Shown: positions 1 to 14,400 of the stretch, piece after piece | How the letters are laid out: every line of letters begins with the position of its first letter | How positions within the stretch are numbered: position 1 is the stretch's first letter | Assembly (NCBI RefSeq): GCF_964275005.1 | Contig: NC_092705.1 | Location: 19,310,385 to 19,374,384 of the forward strand | Source: Diadema setosum | Taxonomy: Eukaryota; Echinodermata; Echinoidea; Diadematoida; Diadematidae | Direction of reading: 5' to 3' | DNA length: 64,000 nt | Notes under the pieces: model-generated | The model's input: only the letters and a program-made list of their open reading frames with translations | What the model was told of the DNA's origin: nothing | Database searches by the model: none | Position numbers and translations under genes: made by a program

Positions 1-474
1 ATGCCTCAAACAAAGTACCTCTCTATGAAGATCTGGATGATGATGAAGATGACGATCTCCACCAACCACAAACAGAAGAAAAGGATGGAAAAGACGGGAT
101 TAGGGAGGAGGCTGAGCAGGAGTTGGAGGAAGAGAGCTTGGACGGAGATGAACCTGAGCCAGAAATAGTTGAAGCTGGAGATGAGCAATTGGAGATGGAG
201 GAAGAGGAATGGGAGGAGATTGTTGATGATGATGATGAAGATGCAGAAGTGGTTGAAGAATACATAGAATATGAAGAAGAGGAGGAGGGAGTGGATGGTG
301 AGGAGGTAGGAGAAGTTGCAGAAGAGCTTCCAGAGGAAGGTGACCCTCACCCAGCAGAGAAAGATGCTGAAGAGGAAACTGGTGAAGGAGTGCTGGCCGA
401 TGAAGATGAAGATGAAGATGGAGAGAAGGATCAGATCACAGATGCTGGTGATAACTTTATGGCAGAGCTTCAAG
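1..474 (+). CDS. IWS1: IWS1 exon a (acidic N-terminal region, 5' truncated by window)
   Basis: Frame begins at base 3. The exon encodes about 157 residues that are mostly Asp and Glu, with stretches such as [19 protein letters not shown]. It ends at caag before the donor gtatgt, in phase 1. Low complexity and charge indicate a disordered acidic arm like that of IWS1 N-termini. Its true 5' boundary is not visible. Confidence 0.85.
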
Positions 475-3400
475 GTATGTGCCTCTGCATTGTTGATGCT
501 ATTTACATGTATGTCATTCATGTGTCAGGGTTATTTTATAAATCATGTGAGGAAATAATGCCTATTATTACCCATCAAATCAGACATCTGAGCTATGGTT
601 CTACAAAATTGTAGTCCCTCATATTATGCGTGGGATTACGCGCCAGCAGGGAGAAGAGGGATGAATTTTTCATATTCCCCTCTTTGGCAAATGCCTATGG
701 GATTTGCGTGTTAAAAATGAGGGGTATATTGCATTTGGGCACTTGAGCTCCCTGTGATGAAAGTTTTCTGTTGACAGTTTCTCAAAGAGTGGTTTCATGA
801 CAAAGGGCAAATTCTCATACATTGACAATAAAACTAAAGGACAATTGCTGTGACTGCATGAGCTGGCTGTTAATGCGCTTCATACCCAAGTTTTTTGACA
901 TGATAAATATATATATTATATATATATATACACATACAAGTGTGTATATATTTATTTATGTCAATACAAAAGAACTCCAGGAATGAGCATGATGTCAATA
1001 CCGACAATTTATTTGAAGAACACACAAATTTTTGGGCACCCTGCCCTTTTTCAAGCATGATACATACCCTTTTCTGGAGTTTTGTTCTACTACTGATATT
1101 ATTTGACCAACACATGGACTACAAATTACTTCATTATATATATATACACGTATATATATATATACACACATTGTAGATAGGAGAATGACTCCACCAGGTG
1201 CAGGAATAGAGCTGTAAAAAAGCCTCCAAGTGTCCATTGATACGATCATACATGTATACATCTTTTCCAGTATATCACAGGTCAGTTTTGATTCCATTAG
1301 TGCTAGGTACATGTAAGCCAGATAATGTAAAAATTGGTATGATTATCTCGCTAGTAATCATATTATAAGATGTCTCATTAAATGCACTTGTCGTGCTTGG
1401 TTTTCTGTCTTATCAAGGTGAAGCTAGTGAAGATGATGATGATGACATAATTGGAAGAGCCAAGTCAAGAAGGATCGTCGCAAAAGACAGTGGGGATGAA
1501 AGTGAGGAGGAGAAGTAAGTGTCCGGTATATCCATACCGAGTGTTTTTTTGTTTTTGTTTGTTTGTTTGTTTGTTTGTTTTTTTTAAATAATGCCTATTT
1601 CCCGTAGTGGTACCAGAAGGGCTGATTATTGTCATGTCTACACTATATGCATTGAATGACAGCGGCAATTTGAGAAAATTATATGCTGCAAAAAAGGCTG
1701 TTGCCTCCAATTTAGGAAAACTTCATGCTGCGAAAATGTCTTGCTTTACAGTATGCCTACTCGTACCATTCACCATGAAAACACGAGAATGACCGAAGGT
1801 ATCCTGGGAGTTGGTATCATATCTTTGTACAAGTGTATGACCATAGAAAAATGAAAGATGAACTATGACAGGTTTTGTCTGTGTGATCTAGGGTCAGTGA
1901 CTTGGGCCAATGTCAAAGGCCAAATTCACATTCCAAGCAATAATTTTAGGAGTAGTGAATGAAATGCAATCAAATGTGACAACGGTGACCAGAAATGTTA
2001 AGAAAATTTAGGTGCATTTGTGCTGCGTCATTGTACCACAAACCATCACACACAGTATGCTGTATTCCTTGTGACTAACATAATTCTGCAGATGTATCAG
2101 TACAAAATGTAGTTTGTAAAACGTGTTACTATCATATCCTGGGTTAAGGCTTTGTGTAGCCCCATTGCTGAATGAAGACTACCAACATCACTGCAGGACA
2201 ATGATATAATGAGAATAAATGAAGAATTAACATTTTTTTTTTTTCATGGCATAATGAAAGAACGCTAGAGTGACCTCTGTTAGAAAGCAGGGAGAATGAT
2301 ATACCCTCAAGATATTGTCGGCAACATCTGTACATGTATCATGGGAATGTGTAATTTTCGTAGAAAATGAAATTTGGCGGAATTATTTTATTATGTCATT
2401 GTCCTGCATTGATGCCACAAATTGTAGTCTTCTCATCCAGCAGTGGCAGCACTGAAACTTTACGAATTCATAACTTTTGAACAGATTGTCAGATTTTCTT
2501 CAAACTTCACTGATGTGTTTTAATACTTATATTACTGCATTCCCTCAATCCACATGTTTATTTGGATTTCAATTCCCTGTAACGTTATCTCTACTACAGG
2601 GAAGAAGCTGTTGGAGAGCTTATAGCTGACATATTTGGCTCAAGTGATGAAGAAGAAGATTTTGAGGTAGCAATTCATTTCTAATAATGTATGAAAGAAA
2701 ACATTTCATAACTCCTGGTGCTTCATGTGCAGTGTATCTCCCAATCATAATGGATTATGATTGGAAGATACACATCATTAGATATCAGCTATCACAGATT
2801 GATTTCTAGTTGTAAAATCTCATTGCTTCAGCAGAAAACGACAGTAGTATGGATATCAAACAAGAAAATGGTAGTTACTAAGCTTAAGCAAAGGAATGTT
2901 GAAAGTGATATTTACTGTATCCCTCTTCACTGAATCTGATTTTACATTAGGAATTTGTTTGCATTTAGGTTCCATAATCATGTTACAACATGGATAAAAG
3001 CTTGGTTTTACCAAATGTTACACTGTATCATATTTAGTTTTTGTTTACCACTGATTTTATTTTTGAAGAGTGGTGTTGCCATTGTCATGATATATGGAGA
3101 TTGTTATCATTATTTTTGTTCCTACTACATGTATCATTAAAATTGTACATGTTATCACATGTTGTTTTCAAATTGATTTATATATTCAGCCATTATAAAG
3201 GGGGAGCTGGAAGTGTATTACAATGGCAGTGGTGCAAAACATTTATATGTTTTGTTTTGTTTTGTTTTGTTTGTGGTTTTTTTTTTTTTTTTGTCATAGA
3301 TGTCTCTCATCTCACCCAAGCACTTGCTCATATTTTCTTGATTACAGGGATTTGGCGAAGCAGAGTTACAGCCACAGTTAAAGAAAAAGAAAAGCACAGG

Positions 3401-5420
3401 TAAGTGTTGATATTTCCAAGTTTTAAAAAATAATGGTGAAATTGGGTGTAAATGTGTAGAAAGTTCAGGGGGTGCACAAACCATACCTGTCCGGTCATAA
3501 TGGGAAGTTGTTTTAGCACATGGATCCAGCCGGGTACCCGCAAATTTCCCAAGAGATTTTCCAGTTTGTCAAGATTGGAATTGACTGCCTGTAATTGCTT
3601 TTCCGATAGTGATTTAAACTTGCTGCTCAACTGTTTTTCACCTGCCTTATCTGCCATTGCCGTTCTGCAGTCGGCTTGGCTAGGTCCAGGTAATTCATGA
3701 CCTATGCACTCAGTCTGACTTTGTTATCCATCACCATGCAGTTAGATTTTTTTATTTTTCTCAGATTTTGTCTCTCGTTCCTCTTTTTTTTTTTTTTCCA
3801 AGGATGTCAATGATATTTTGATAATGAATTTATCCAAGCTGCTAAGAAAAAGGTCAAGAATTTTGATGAATTCTTCTTATAAAATGAGTGACATAGGAAG
3901 GGTCTTCCAACCACTCACAGAATGTGACAACAAATAGTTACACTCATGCAGAGCATGATCTCACTATCACCCCTGGAAAAGATGTAGTCCTGATCAGAGG
4001 CTTACATGCATGTAATAGAATTAACTCTTAAGTTTGGCTACTGGAGCTTGAATTTTAGTTCAAACACTTTATCACTTTAAAAATCTCTAAAATGCACTCG
4101 TAAAGTGGACTCCCATTATACAAAGTCCTTGGGACCGGCAGTATGCTTTCGTTACATTGAAATTTCATTATAAAACCGAACAATAAAAGATATAGAGCCA
4201 CTGATTTTGCGACCTGGATTTTTATAGCGTTGTACACAGAATTCGTTATAACCGTTTTCGTTATAATGGGAGTGCACTGTATGTGAAATCCAAGACATTC
4301 GATGAAAAGGGTTTAGCACAAACGGCACTGACATTGTGAAAAACTCTCCCCAAAAACATTGGACATGATATAGATTTGGTTAGATTTAAATCCATGCTAA
4401 AAACTCACCTTTTTGATATTAAGTGAATATTATGATGATGCTATATGAATGTTGTTGGGCCAAATTCTTTCTTATATGATATACACTTACAGAAATCTTG
4501 TGATATTGTACGTTTCTGAGAACTGCATATTATCATCATATCATTGAGTACTCTCATGAAAGTTTCTTTTCTTAATTGGGGGCTTTTCAAAGTCTTTTTT
4601 ATTTTTTAAATTAAGGTGTTAAATTAGATGTGTATCTACATACAGTAAACCTCGGATAAGTCGACGTCGAGTGAGTCGAAAATCACTTTACTCGAAGCAA
4701 AATAAAAAGTCCCGATTTTTCCCTATGTATTTTCTCGAAGAAATATTTGGATAAGCCGAAGTACGAGAGTCGAATTTCGGATGTGTCGAAGTAAAACATT
4801 CAGTCCCTTTCGTACAAAATACACGTAGTTTACATCACTTGAGCCGAACTTCGAAGAGGATTTGTCTGGCATTCTCATTACATTTAGAGGAGAACAAAAA
4901 AAAAAAAAAAATAAAAAATCGGCATGTCGCAGAACGTCGAACCCAGTCCCTGACTTGCTGCAGGTAAGCATGCACACTCACCATACCGCTCCGCACGCAT
5001 GTCGAATACATACACATGTACCCTGTATACATGTATGCACACAGCACATCGATCCATACTTTATCCATACACACAGCACATCCACACTTTATCCATGTCA
5101 AGCCAGAACTCCTTGGTCAACCAATCGCTGCTTTAATATTTTAGTGACAGGCCAAGTGGGCGGAGCTTGTTTGTGCGTGCCCGGCTGGCTGTATAGTTTT
5201 GTTCAATGGAGGTGGGATGGGCCTGGGAGAGTGTTTGTCTCAGGGAAGGTTGACAGAGATGGCTACCTATGTTGCACCATAGACATAGCACATGCACATT
5301 AGCGCAGACATTCTCAGAACTACGTTTAACTACTAGTATTGATACAAATTCCATGTTCAATTTAGAACAAAATAATAACATTATCTTCAAGAACAGACAA
5401 ATTTGAACGTAAACACACAC

Positions 5421-5451
<31 letters not shown>

Positions 5452-8400
5452 TGCATGCAAATGTACTATAACACATGTACATATTAAGTGAGTCGAAAAA
5501 AAAAATCGACTCTCGCGAGAGTCGAAGTTCACTTAAGTCGACGCATTTTTGTCAGTCCCTAGAACTTCGACTCATGCGAGGTTTACTGTACTATATTTAT
5601 GACTATGCTATGAAAGGTAATTTGTAACCTGTGGTAAATTTGGTCATTGTACAGTTATACTTTCAGTTTTGCAGCATGTAAATAGGAACGGTGGAATGAA
5701 AAATATTTTCACCCAATTGTAGGTTATTGAGGGTAGAACTGATATCAGTATGCGCTAGTTCACACTTTATGAACAGTGTATTCTGCTGAGGTAAAATGGT
5801 AAGTGCACTCATTTTTTACACACATTTTTTTTATCACATCTGCTTTCCTTCTCATTTTAGCGGTCCTGTCCAGTGATGAAGAAGACAACCCTGAGATGGA
5901 TGCCTCTGCCATGGAGGATGCAATCCAGAAGATAAGGGATGAGCAGGATGATGATGAGCTAGAGAAGATTGAGGCACCCCCAGGTCCCCCTGCTGGAGAC
6001 TCTGATTCAGATGAGGGTCTTGATAGGGCCAGCTCCAGGGTGTGAGTTTCCTTGTCTCCATGACATGTCATTCTACCATAATGATTTTATGAGTCCTGAT
6101 GCAAGATGACACACAAAATCCTTAATCAGGCCTTAGTTGTACTGCATTCACATACAAAATAGCAGGTTACTGAGTGCGCTCAGAAACTCAAGTTGTTTTG
6201 CAACCGTTCAGACACTCTGAATTGGCCGGTAAGTGATCGCGCTCGGCATCTCAAGTTTTTTGCAACCGTTCACACGTACAGAGAAATAACCCACTAATTG
6301 CCGATCGAGATAACTGCCAAACTTACAAACTGGGTCACACAGCGCGCTTCAGTGCCTGCGCTTTCCTTTCCCTGTTGTTTTTTGTGCATCGCAAGTGGTG
6401 TTGTTGTGGTGTGCCAAAAAGTTTAAGGATCTCTTCTTTGAGCCCTCGCTAGTGTGATGTGTGCATTGAATGATGGGACATGAAAACTTGAGTTTCTAAA
6501 CCCACCATTCACACGTACTGGCGGGGCAAATTAGAGTGCTAATTTAGAAATAAAACCAAGATTTCTTGAGTTTAGCATCGCGCTGCTGATCGTGCTAATT
6601 TTCGGGGTTTTTGTGTCCACACATGCAAAAACTCGAGTTTTTTTGGAACCTGCTAATTTATGTACATGTGAATCCCCCTATCGAATTGATGGATTGTGTG
6701 TGTGTTTGATTTTTTTGTGTGAACTGAACAATGAAATGCTAGTGGCTTTTAATTGTATATTATGTACACTGTGTCAGTTGTCTGAAGGTGAAAATGCCAT
6801 GCAGAGGAGTTCCTTATAGCATGGTTGGATACAATGAGAATCTGCTTTTATTGAAGTAAATTGTAGGGTCCCAACTAACTTTTTATGTCAATGTAATGGA
6901 ATTCGAAGTTTCTTTTATTGCAAAATATATTTCCGCCAAGAAACTGGGGGGAGAATTTGTGCAGATATAGCGAAAAAAATTTTGTTCTCAAACCAAACAG
7001 AGGAAGAATTGCATACCATGTCAAAACCAGCAAACTACTGTTAGATAACAACTCTCTATATTCCTCTGTATTATCGCTGCATGCTTGCAGTAAGTGACTA
7101 CCCACAGTCATAAGCACCATGTGTACGCTCTGTATTATCTGAGCTCTGATTTGCCTAGTGGATGAGAATTATGAGGGTCTGTCCATTGTAGGTTGCATGT
7201 TTGTGACATGATTGTTGTCAAATCTGAAACATTTGACAAGCATTTACAAAAAGGATTTGTTCAGGTGTTTTTCGTTGTGCAAAAATATGTTAAAGCGATA
7301 GTACAGTATTGGTGGAGATGACAATTTGGCTTTTATCAAGGAAACACTTCTGATATAGTACAGAGCATACCATTTTAAGAGGAATTCAAAGTTTATTTGA
7401 TGAAAATCGGGTTTGGAATGACTAAAACATCCAAAAACAAAGTAAAACATCCAAAAACAAAGTAAGACAAAGCGATCGTAATAAAGTGTGGGTCCCACAC
7501 TTTATTAGAATCACTCTTTTTTGATATCTCAGCCATTTCAATACAAATTTTCATCAAATAAACGTTTAATTCCTCATAGAATTACATGCTCTTTCGTATT
7601 TCATAAGAGGTTTCTCATTATCTCACAAAAAAAAATGTTAGAAACCTGAAATTAGGTCTCAACCAAAACTATACGATCCCTTTAAGCTTTAACCTGTCAC
7701 TTTTCCTGTTCATTGATGTTACATCCTACTCTGTATGTAACCCTACCATAGCAGAACGTGTTCATACAGTGAACATTTTTAGGTGTCTTTGCAATGTATG
7801 AATGCAACAAAGGTTTGGATATGATGAGGCATGTGAGCTTAACGGTAATAACCTTAATGACCTTGTTGTAATTGGATTCCTGTGTACTATGTGGGTTTGA
7901 ATGTTGCATTGTGACTCTAGATTGAAAGAGTTTGTGCATTATGAGCCCATTCAATAGGATATCCATTTACATGCTCACGAGCATTTATCTACATGTTTGA
8001 GACTGTAGGAATTGAAAATTAGAAAGTGATGACTCCTACCTTCAGTGTGGCATTGAAGGTTCTCTGTAGTTCAGGTACCTCAGTAATAGTAACTGCTATG
8101 TTGTGTCATTAACAGGAAATGTATAGAATCGTATACCACTCCCCCCCCCCCCCCCTCCCACACACACACACACACACAAAGAATAACAGCATGAGAAATG
8201 ATGTCCACAAGAATGCCTCTCAGAATGAGCAAGAAGGATTATGCAATCAACTAGATGTCACTGCAGGTAATACCAGATCAGTGACATAGTCATGACATGT
8301 CTCTGTAACAAAGGTTGTTCCTTAAAACCAGCTACCAGAATACATCAATTCTTGTGTAAAGAATTGGATTTATCTTCTGCTCATACAAATTGTTGGTGAC

Positions 8401-11400
8401 ATGTGATGAATTATGAAAAATATATATCATGAAAACTCTCAGCAAAACAGGTGTGCAAACTATATTTATACTTGTTGGTCTTCCTGAAAAATACTCAGTA
8501 ATCTGTAGAGATGGCCAAACCTTGATTCTGCAATTTATTTTGTTCATCTTTTCACACATATACTGACTGTCATCCTTCCATACATCGTAGTCTTGAAGCA
8601 GAAAGGGAAAATGTCAGATGTGTGAAGTTACAAACTACTCATGCTTTAAATTAGAATGATATATCTTGACCCAAAATGAGGTTTGAATAAAAGCTGGAGC
8701 ACATTAATATTAGACACAAATACATGTATCTTGATCAGTTTGAATGCATTACCTCGTATGTGAAATTTCAATGTGTAGATGTAGAAGTGGGGCAAACATA
8801 ATTAATGTAAAATGATAGAGGAGGTGATTAGGTGTCTTCGTTGTTCAGTGCTTCCTCTTTTTTTTATTGCTCATGTTAGGTTGACCTAGAAATGCATTAA
8901 ACTTTTTCTCTGGCTTTGTTACAGAGATTTTGTGTCAGACTTTGACCTGATGCTACAGCGGAAGAAAGATGAGAACAGAGGGAGACGGAGAAAACGTGGC
9001 AATGATGACTTCATTAGTGACAATGATGACATCATCATAGCAATGATCAAGCAGATGGTTGAAGCAGCAGAGGTACAAGTGTACACTTGTCTCTATATTA
9101 TCTTTGATATGTACGTAGCATTATTCAGACATTAAGCAATAGCACAGTGCTGCAAAGATGTTTCTTGCCTTGTTGTGTTTTTGTTGTACAGCTGCCAAAA
9201 GAAATGTTCGTAGTGAGACTATGCAGAAATCCTATATAAGTCTGTACAGAGACTTGCAAATTTTAAGGTTGATTTGATATGAACTTGAAATGAAATGCTC
9301 AATAACATAGACCGTGAGTTTAACTATGAACATTGTTTCTTGAATTTAAACAGCTGACTCACTTACTTGTTGATATGTAATCACACAAGCAGCCATTTGA
9401 TAAAGATAAGCCAAACTGTAAAGCATGATGCATATCAAGGGTAAGAGAGGTGCACATGTATGGAAGATTCTGTAGATTTAAGTTAATCATGACTTCAGTT
9501 AACTATCTCTTTTATTTGCGATGACTAACAGGAGGATCGAAGTTTAAACAAAGAGAGAAAGGCTGCCACTAAGAAGCTCAACATGCTGCCGGCAGTCCTG
9601 TCACAACTAAAGAAGTAAGTCGGAACCTTTAATACCATGTGCAGGTATTCCACAAAGTTAACATCATATTGTTTTCCGTTTTGGTCTGCATTGTCATTGC
9701 AGATTTTTTTGTTACTGAACGTCACAAATTTTTGGTGTTTCTTTTCACATATGGAAATAATTGATACTTTGCTTTATATTTTACTTGAACCAAGTGCAAG
9801 CATTTTTATTTTATTTATCTATTCATTTTTTTTGTCCCCGCCGAACGAGTTCGAGCAGGGGACTATGAAACGGGCTCCGTACGTGTGTGTGTCCGTGTGT
9901 CCGTCCGTCCGTCCGTCCGTGTGTCCGTGTGTGCGTCCGTGTGTGATCAAAATCTTCAATTTGCTACTTCTCTGTCATTTATGAGCCAATTTTGATTCTG
10001 TTTGCTTTATATGATAGCACTACATGGGAGCTTTGAAAATTCTACACAGAATTTCAGTCGTGACCTTTGACCTTGACCTTTGACCTATATTGTACATTTT
10101 GCTACAAAATGCTACTCCTTCGCCATTTCTAACCCGATTTCGATTCCGTTTGCTTTATGTGATGGCACTAGGTGAGGGCTTCAAAACTTCTACACAGAAT
10201 TTTGACCTTTGACTTCTTTGACCTTTGACCTTGATTTTTGACCTGTATTGTACATTTTGCTACAAAATGCTACTCCTTCGCCATTTCTAACCCGATTTCG
10301 ATTCCGTTTGCTGTATATGATGGCACTAGTTGAGGGCTTCAAAACTTCTACACAGAATTTTGACCTTTGACTTCTTTGACCTTTGACCTTGATTTTTTGA
10401 CCTATATTGTACATTTTGCTACAAAATGCTACTCCTTCGCCATTTCTAACCCGATTTCGATTCCGTTTGCTTTATGTGATGGCACTAGGTGAGGGCTTCA
10501 AAACTTCTACACAGAATTTTGACCTTTGACTTCTTTGACCTTTGACCTTGATTTTTGACCTATATTGTACATTTTGCTACGAAATGCTACTCCTTCGCCA
10601 TTTCTAACCCGATTTCGATTCCGTTTGCTTTATATGATGGCACTAGTTGAGGGCTTCAAAACTTCTACACAGAATTTTGACCTTTGACTTCTTTGACCTT
10701 TGACCTTGATTTTTGACCTATATTGTGCATTTTGCTACAGAATGCTACTCCTTCGCCATTTCTAACCCGATTTCGATTCCGTTTGCTTTATGTGATAGCA
10801 CTAGGTGAGGGCTTCAAAACTTCTACACAGAATTTTGACCTTTGTCTTCTTTGACCTTTGACCTTGATTTTTGACCTATATTGTACATTGGCTACAAAAT
10901 GCTACTCCTTCGCCATTTCTAACCCAATTTCGATTCCATTTGCTTTATGTGATGGCACTAGGTGAGGGCTTCAAAACTTCTACACAGAATTTTGACCTTT
11001 GACTTCTTTGACCTTTGACCTTGATTTTTTACCTATATTGCACATTTTGTTACAAAATGCTACTTCCGGCGGGGACATATGTTACGCACCGCGTAATTTC
11101 TACTTTTCCTTGTTTCTTTTTGGCTGTTGTTGTGCAGTGTCTGCAGGATTTCATGGTATTGTTAAGGTGAGACTAGTGTTGGGTAGCAGTGACTATGATC
11201 CATACTGCGTGCTGGATCTGACTGTTAGTGTTGTTTAGTTCAGTTTTAGGCAAATGTTTTTTGTTTTTTGTTTGTTTGTTGTTATTTTTTAAGATAGTGC
11301 AAGTGCAAGCACTTGCACCAAAACTTGAAATCTCCCAGTGTGCTCTGTGTATTGTGACAGAACCTAATAAAACATGTTATAAAATGGATTCAAGAATGTA

Positions 11401-14400
11401 GCCAATTGGAAGCGCTGAAATGAGTCACGTGTGCGTGCATTAATTTCTTAGTAAATGCACTAAGAAGAGTCTCTCTTCCACCTCCCTGGCCTGACGTACG
11501 TCACAATGTTTACACTAGCAGTGCGCACTCAATCAGTTGTTACAAGTGCGTCACACGCTACTATACGCGCTGTCAATCCTGTAAACAACTTCTAGTTCGG
11601 GCCGCGGGCTGCCACAACAGCCGGCAGCCTGCCACAACAGCTGGCGGCCTTTCTTGTGCATAACACGTGGCGTACGTATACTCTTATACGTACGTACAGT
11701 ACTTATGTGCGGGATTTCCGAGTGCGACGTGCGTAAATGTTTGGGACGAACATCTTCGGACATCTTGACTTTTGAGCGAGTACTTCATGTAGCTGACTGG
11801 TATTGACCCACAAAGGTACGTGAATAATGCTGTTAGTTTTCGACCCATTTTATAAAACAAATGATGCACAGGATTATTTCAGCACATTCTATCCTGTGCA
11901 TCATTTGTATATTATCAGTCAATGTGAACTAAGTTTGACTGTTGTGTAGCCCTTACATAGAACAGGACGAGCTGTCTTATTAGTGATTTTTTTTTTTTTT
12001 TTTTTTTTTAATGAGCTACAACAAGTTTATCCAATGGTAGGAAAGAGACAATATGTTTCATGTTGTTGGATGAGAAAACAACATGTAATGAGTGCACTGT
12101 GTTCTCATTTGATATCATTATTCTGTGCAGGCAAGACCTTCAGATGGCCTTCATGGAGTGTGGAGTTCTTGGTGCTATGAAAGAGTGGTTGCTACCACTG
12201 CCAGACAAGAGTCTGCCCCATCTCAGCATCAGAGAGTCCTTCATCAAGATCCTTAAAGGGGTTTGTACACAAGTGTCTGTCCCCTATAATTAATGTTCAA
12301 ATGGACTTGCAGACATGCAGTCTTTATTTTGGTTAAATTTTACGCTTTAAGTCTTTTATTCCTTTTCTACAACAATGATTTTCTCCTATAATTTTCCACT
12401 GGATAACATTTTTATTTATATATATTTATGTTTTATTGTAGCCTTTCTGATACCAGGCTTATGAAGTTTACTGAGTTTTGCTTGTATACCACAGTGTACA
12501 ATGTATCTTAGAGAAGAAACATGCCATTTGAGCATACTCTTTTGGAATGGGTAGACAAAAAACGGCAAAGGGAATCTAATACTTGAGATAAATGGCATGT
12601 TCATGCATACTGCGCATGATGAGTGAACTTGCGTGAGATGTAGTTTTTTCTATGCATGCTGGAAATGCTTTACCCGGTGCCCCTCTCCCCCCCCCCTTAA
12701 AATAAAAATGAAAAAATAAAGAAGATATTGATGCCTTTACAATGCGTTACTACTTTCCTTGGTTGAGATGCAACAACCAAAGACTAGATGCTGAGGTCAG
12801 TATCACAGATAAGCATAAATTTCCCTGAATGTGCATGTGTATTTTACACCTTAAAATTATATGTAGCAAACAACAACCAGAGAGGCAGAAGTGGGAAAGT
12901 CAGTGTCTTGTTAAAATTAGAATGTATGCTTTTATTGCGATCTTCATCGTTGATACAGTAACTTTTAGCTTCCAGTGTATTGAAGTTACCATGGTAGCAG
13001 ATGTGTAACAGCCAATCAGCTGTGTGCACTTTATATATGGCTGTTATGGATGCATGTTAATGACACATATCTTCATAAAAAGAAGCCTTGATTTTAGGTG
13101 TCATGTACTGCCAACACTTCTGATGGATTTGCTACAAAAGTTATTGCACACAACAAGCAATAAAAATACAGGGAAAATGATCACTGCAATATGGCATTTT
13201 TATACCCCCACCCACACAGTGTGTAGGGGGGGGGGGGGGGTAAATGGGAATCACTGAGGTCGGGTGGCCGGTCGGGCGTTCGGTCGGGCGGGTGGTCGGT
13301 CGGTCGGTCGAGCGGGGGGCGGGCGGTTGGTCCGTTGCAAAATCTTGTGGATCGAACTCCTCTCTCATTTTTTGAGCAATTGACCCCAAATTTGGCATGT
13401 GTGACCACTGTCAAAGGAAGATGTGCAAGACACAGTTTTCGTTAGTATCGCATAATGCGTTGTCATGGCAATGGCATATTTTCATAAAAACTTGTGGATC
13501 GAACTACTCTTTCATTTTTGAGCAATTAACCCCAAATTTAGCATGTGTGACCGCTGTCAAAGGAAGATTTTTAAAAAATCTTACAAAATATTGTGGATCG
13601 AACTCCTCTCCCATTTTTTGAGCAGTTGACCCCAAATTTGGCATGTGTGACCGCTATCAAAGGTAGATGTGCAAGACACCTTTTTCGTTAGTATCGCATA
13701 ATACGTTGCCATGGCAACGACATATTTTCATAAAATCTTGTGGATCGAATTATCTCATTTTTTGAGCAATTAACTTCAAATTTGGCATGTTTGACTGCTA
13801 TCACAGGCAGCTGTGCAAGACATCTTTTTCATGAGTATTTCATAATGCGTTGCCATGGCAACGGCAGATTTTCATAAAAATCCTACAAAATGTTGTGGAT
13901 CAAACTACTCTCTCAGTTTTGTAGCAATTTAATTTGAATTTGGGACATGCGATCAATGTACTGAGTAATGTATAGTTGTGCAAAATACATATGTGTGTGT
14001 TAATAAATCTGTTGCCATGAATCATACAAAAATGTGTGGATTAATCTAATTCCTTCAGTTTTTAAGCATTTGACTTGAAAATCGGCACATATGTCCACTA
14101 TGGTACATAGATATACATACTTACTCTTTCGTCATTGTTGATCAATGCGTTGCCATGGTAACAGCATAATTTGAATGAAAATCATACGGAAATAGTGCGG
14201 ATTCAGTTAACTCCCTCAGACTTAGAGCATTTGACTTGAAATTTGGCTCACATGACCACTATAGTTTATAGATGTGCAAACTTAATCTTTCGTCAGTGGT
14301 GAACAATGTGTTGCCATGGTAACAGCTTTTTTTTTTACCAAAAAGTGTACAAAAATCATTGCGGATTCTGCTAACTCCCTTAGTCTTTGAGCATTTAGCT

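Noticed and set aside
6..521. 171-residue minus-strand open frame opposite the first IWS1 exon
   Set aside because: It is the antisense of a low-complexity acidic coding exon; open because GAA/GAT-rich sequence has few stops on the opposite strand.
10121..11060. Regular direct repeats that might be taken for a CRISPR-like array
   Set aside because: Repeats are contiguous 158-bp monomers without unique spacers, in a eukaryotic intron.
12236..12293. Continuation of exon h past 12260 to an in-frame stop
   Set aside because: The read-through peptide has no family similarity, while splicing at 12260 to 15848 aligns without gaps.
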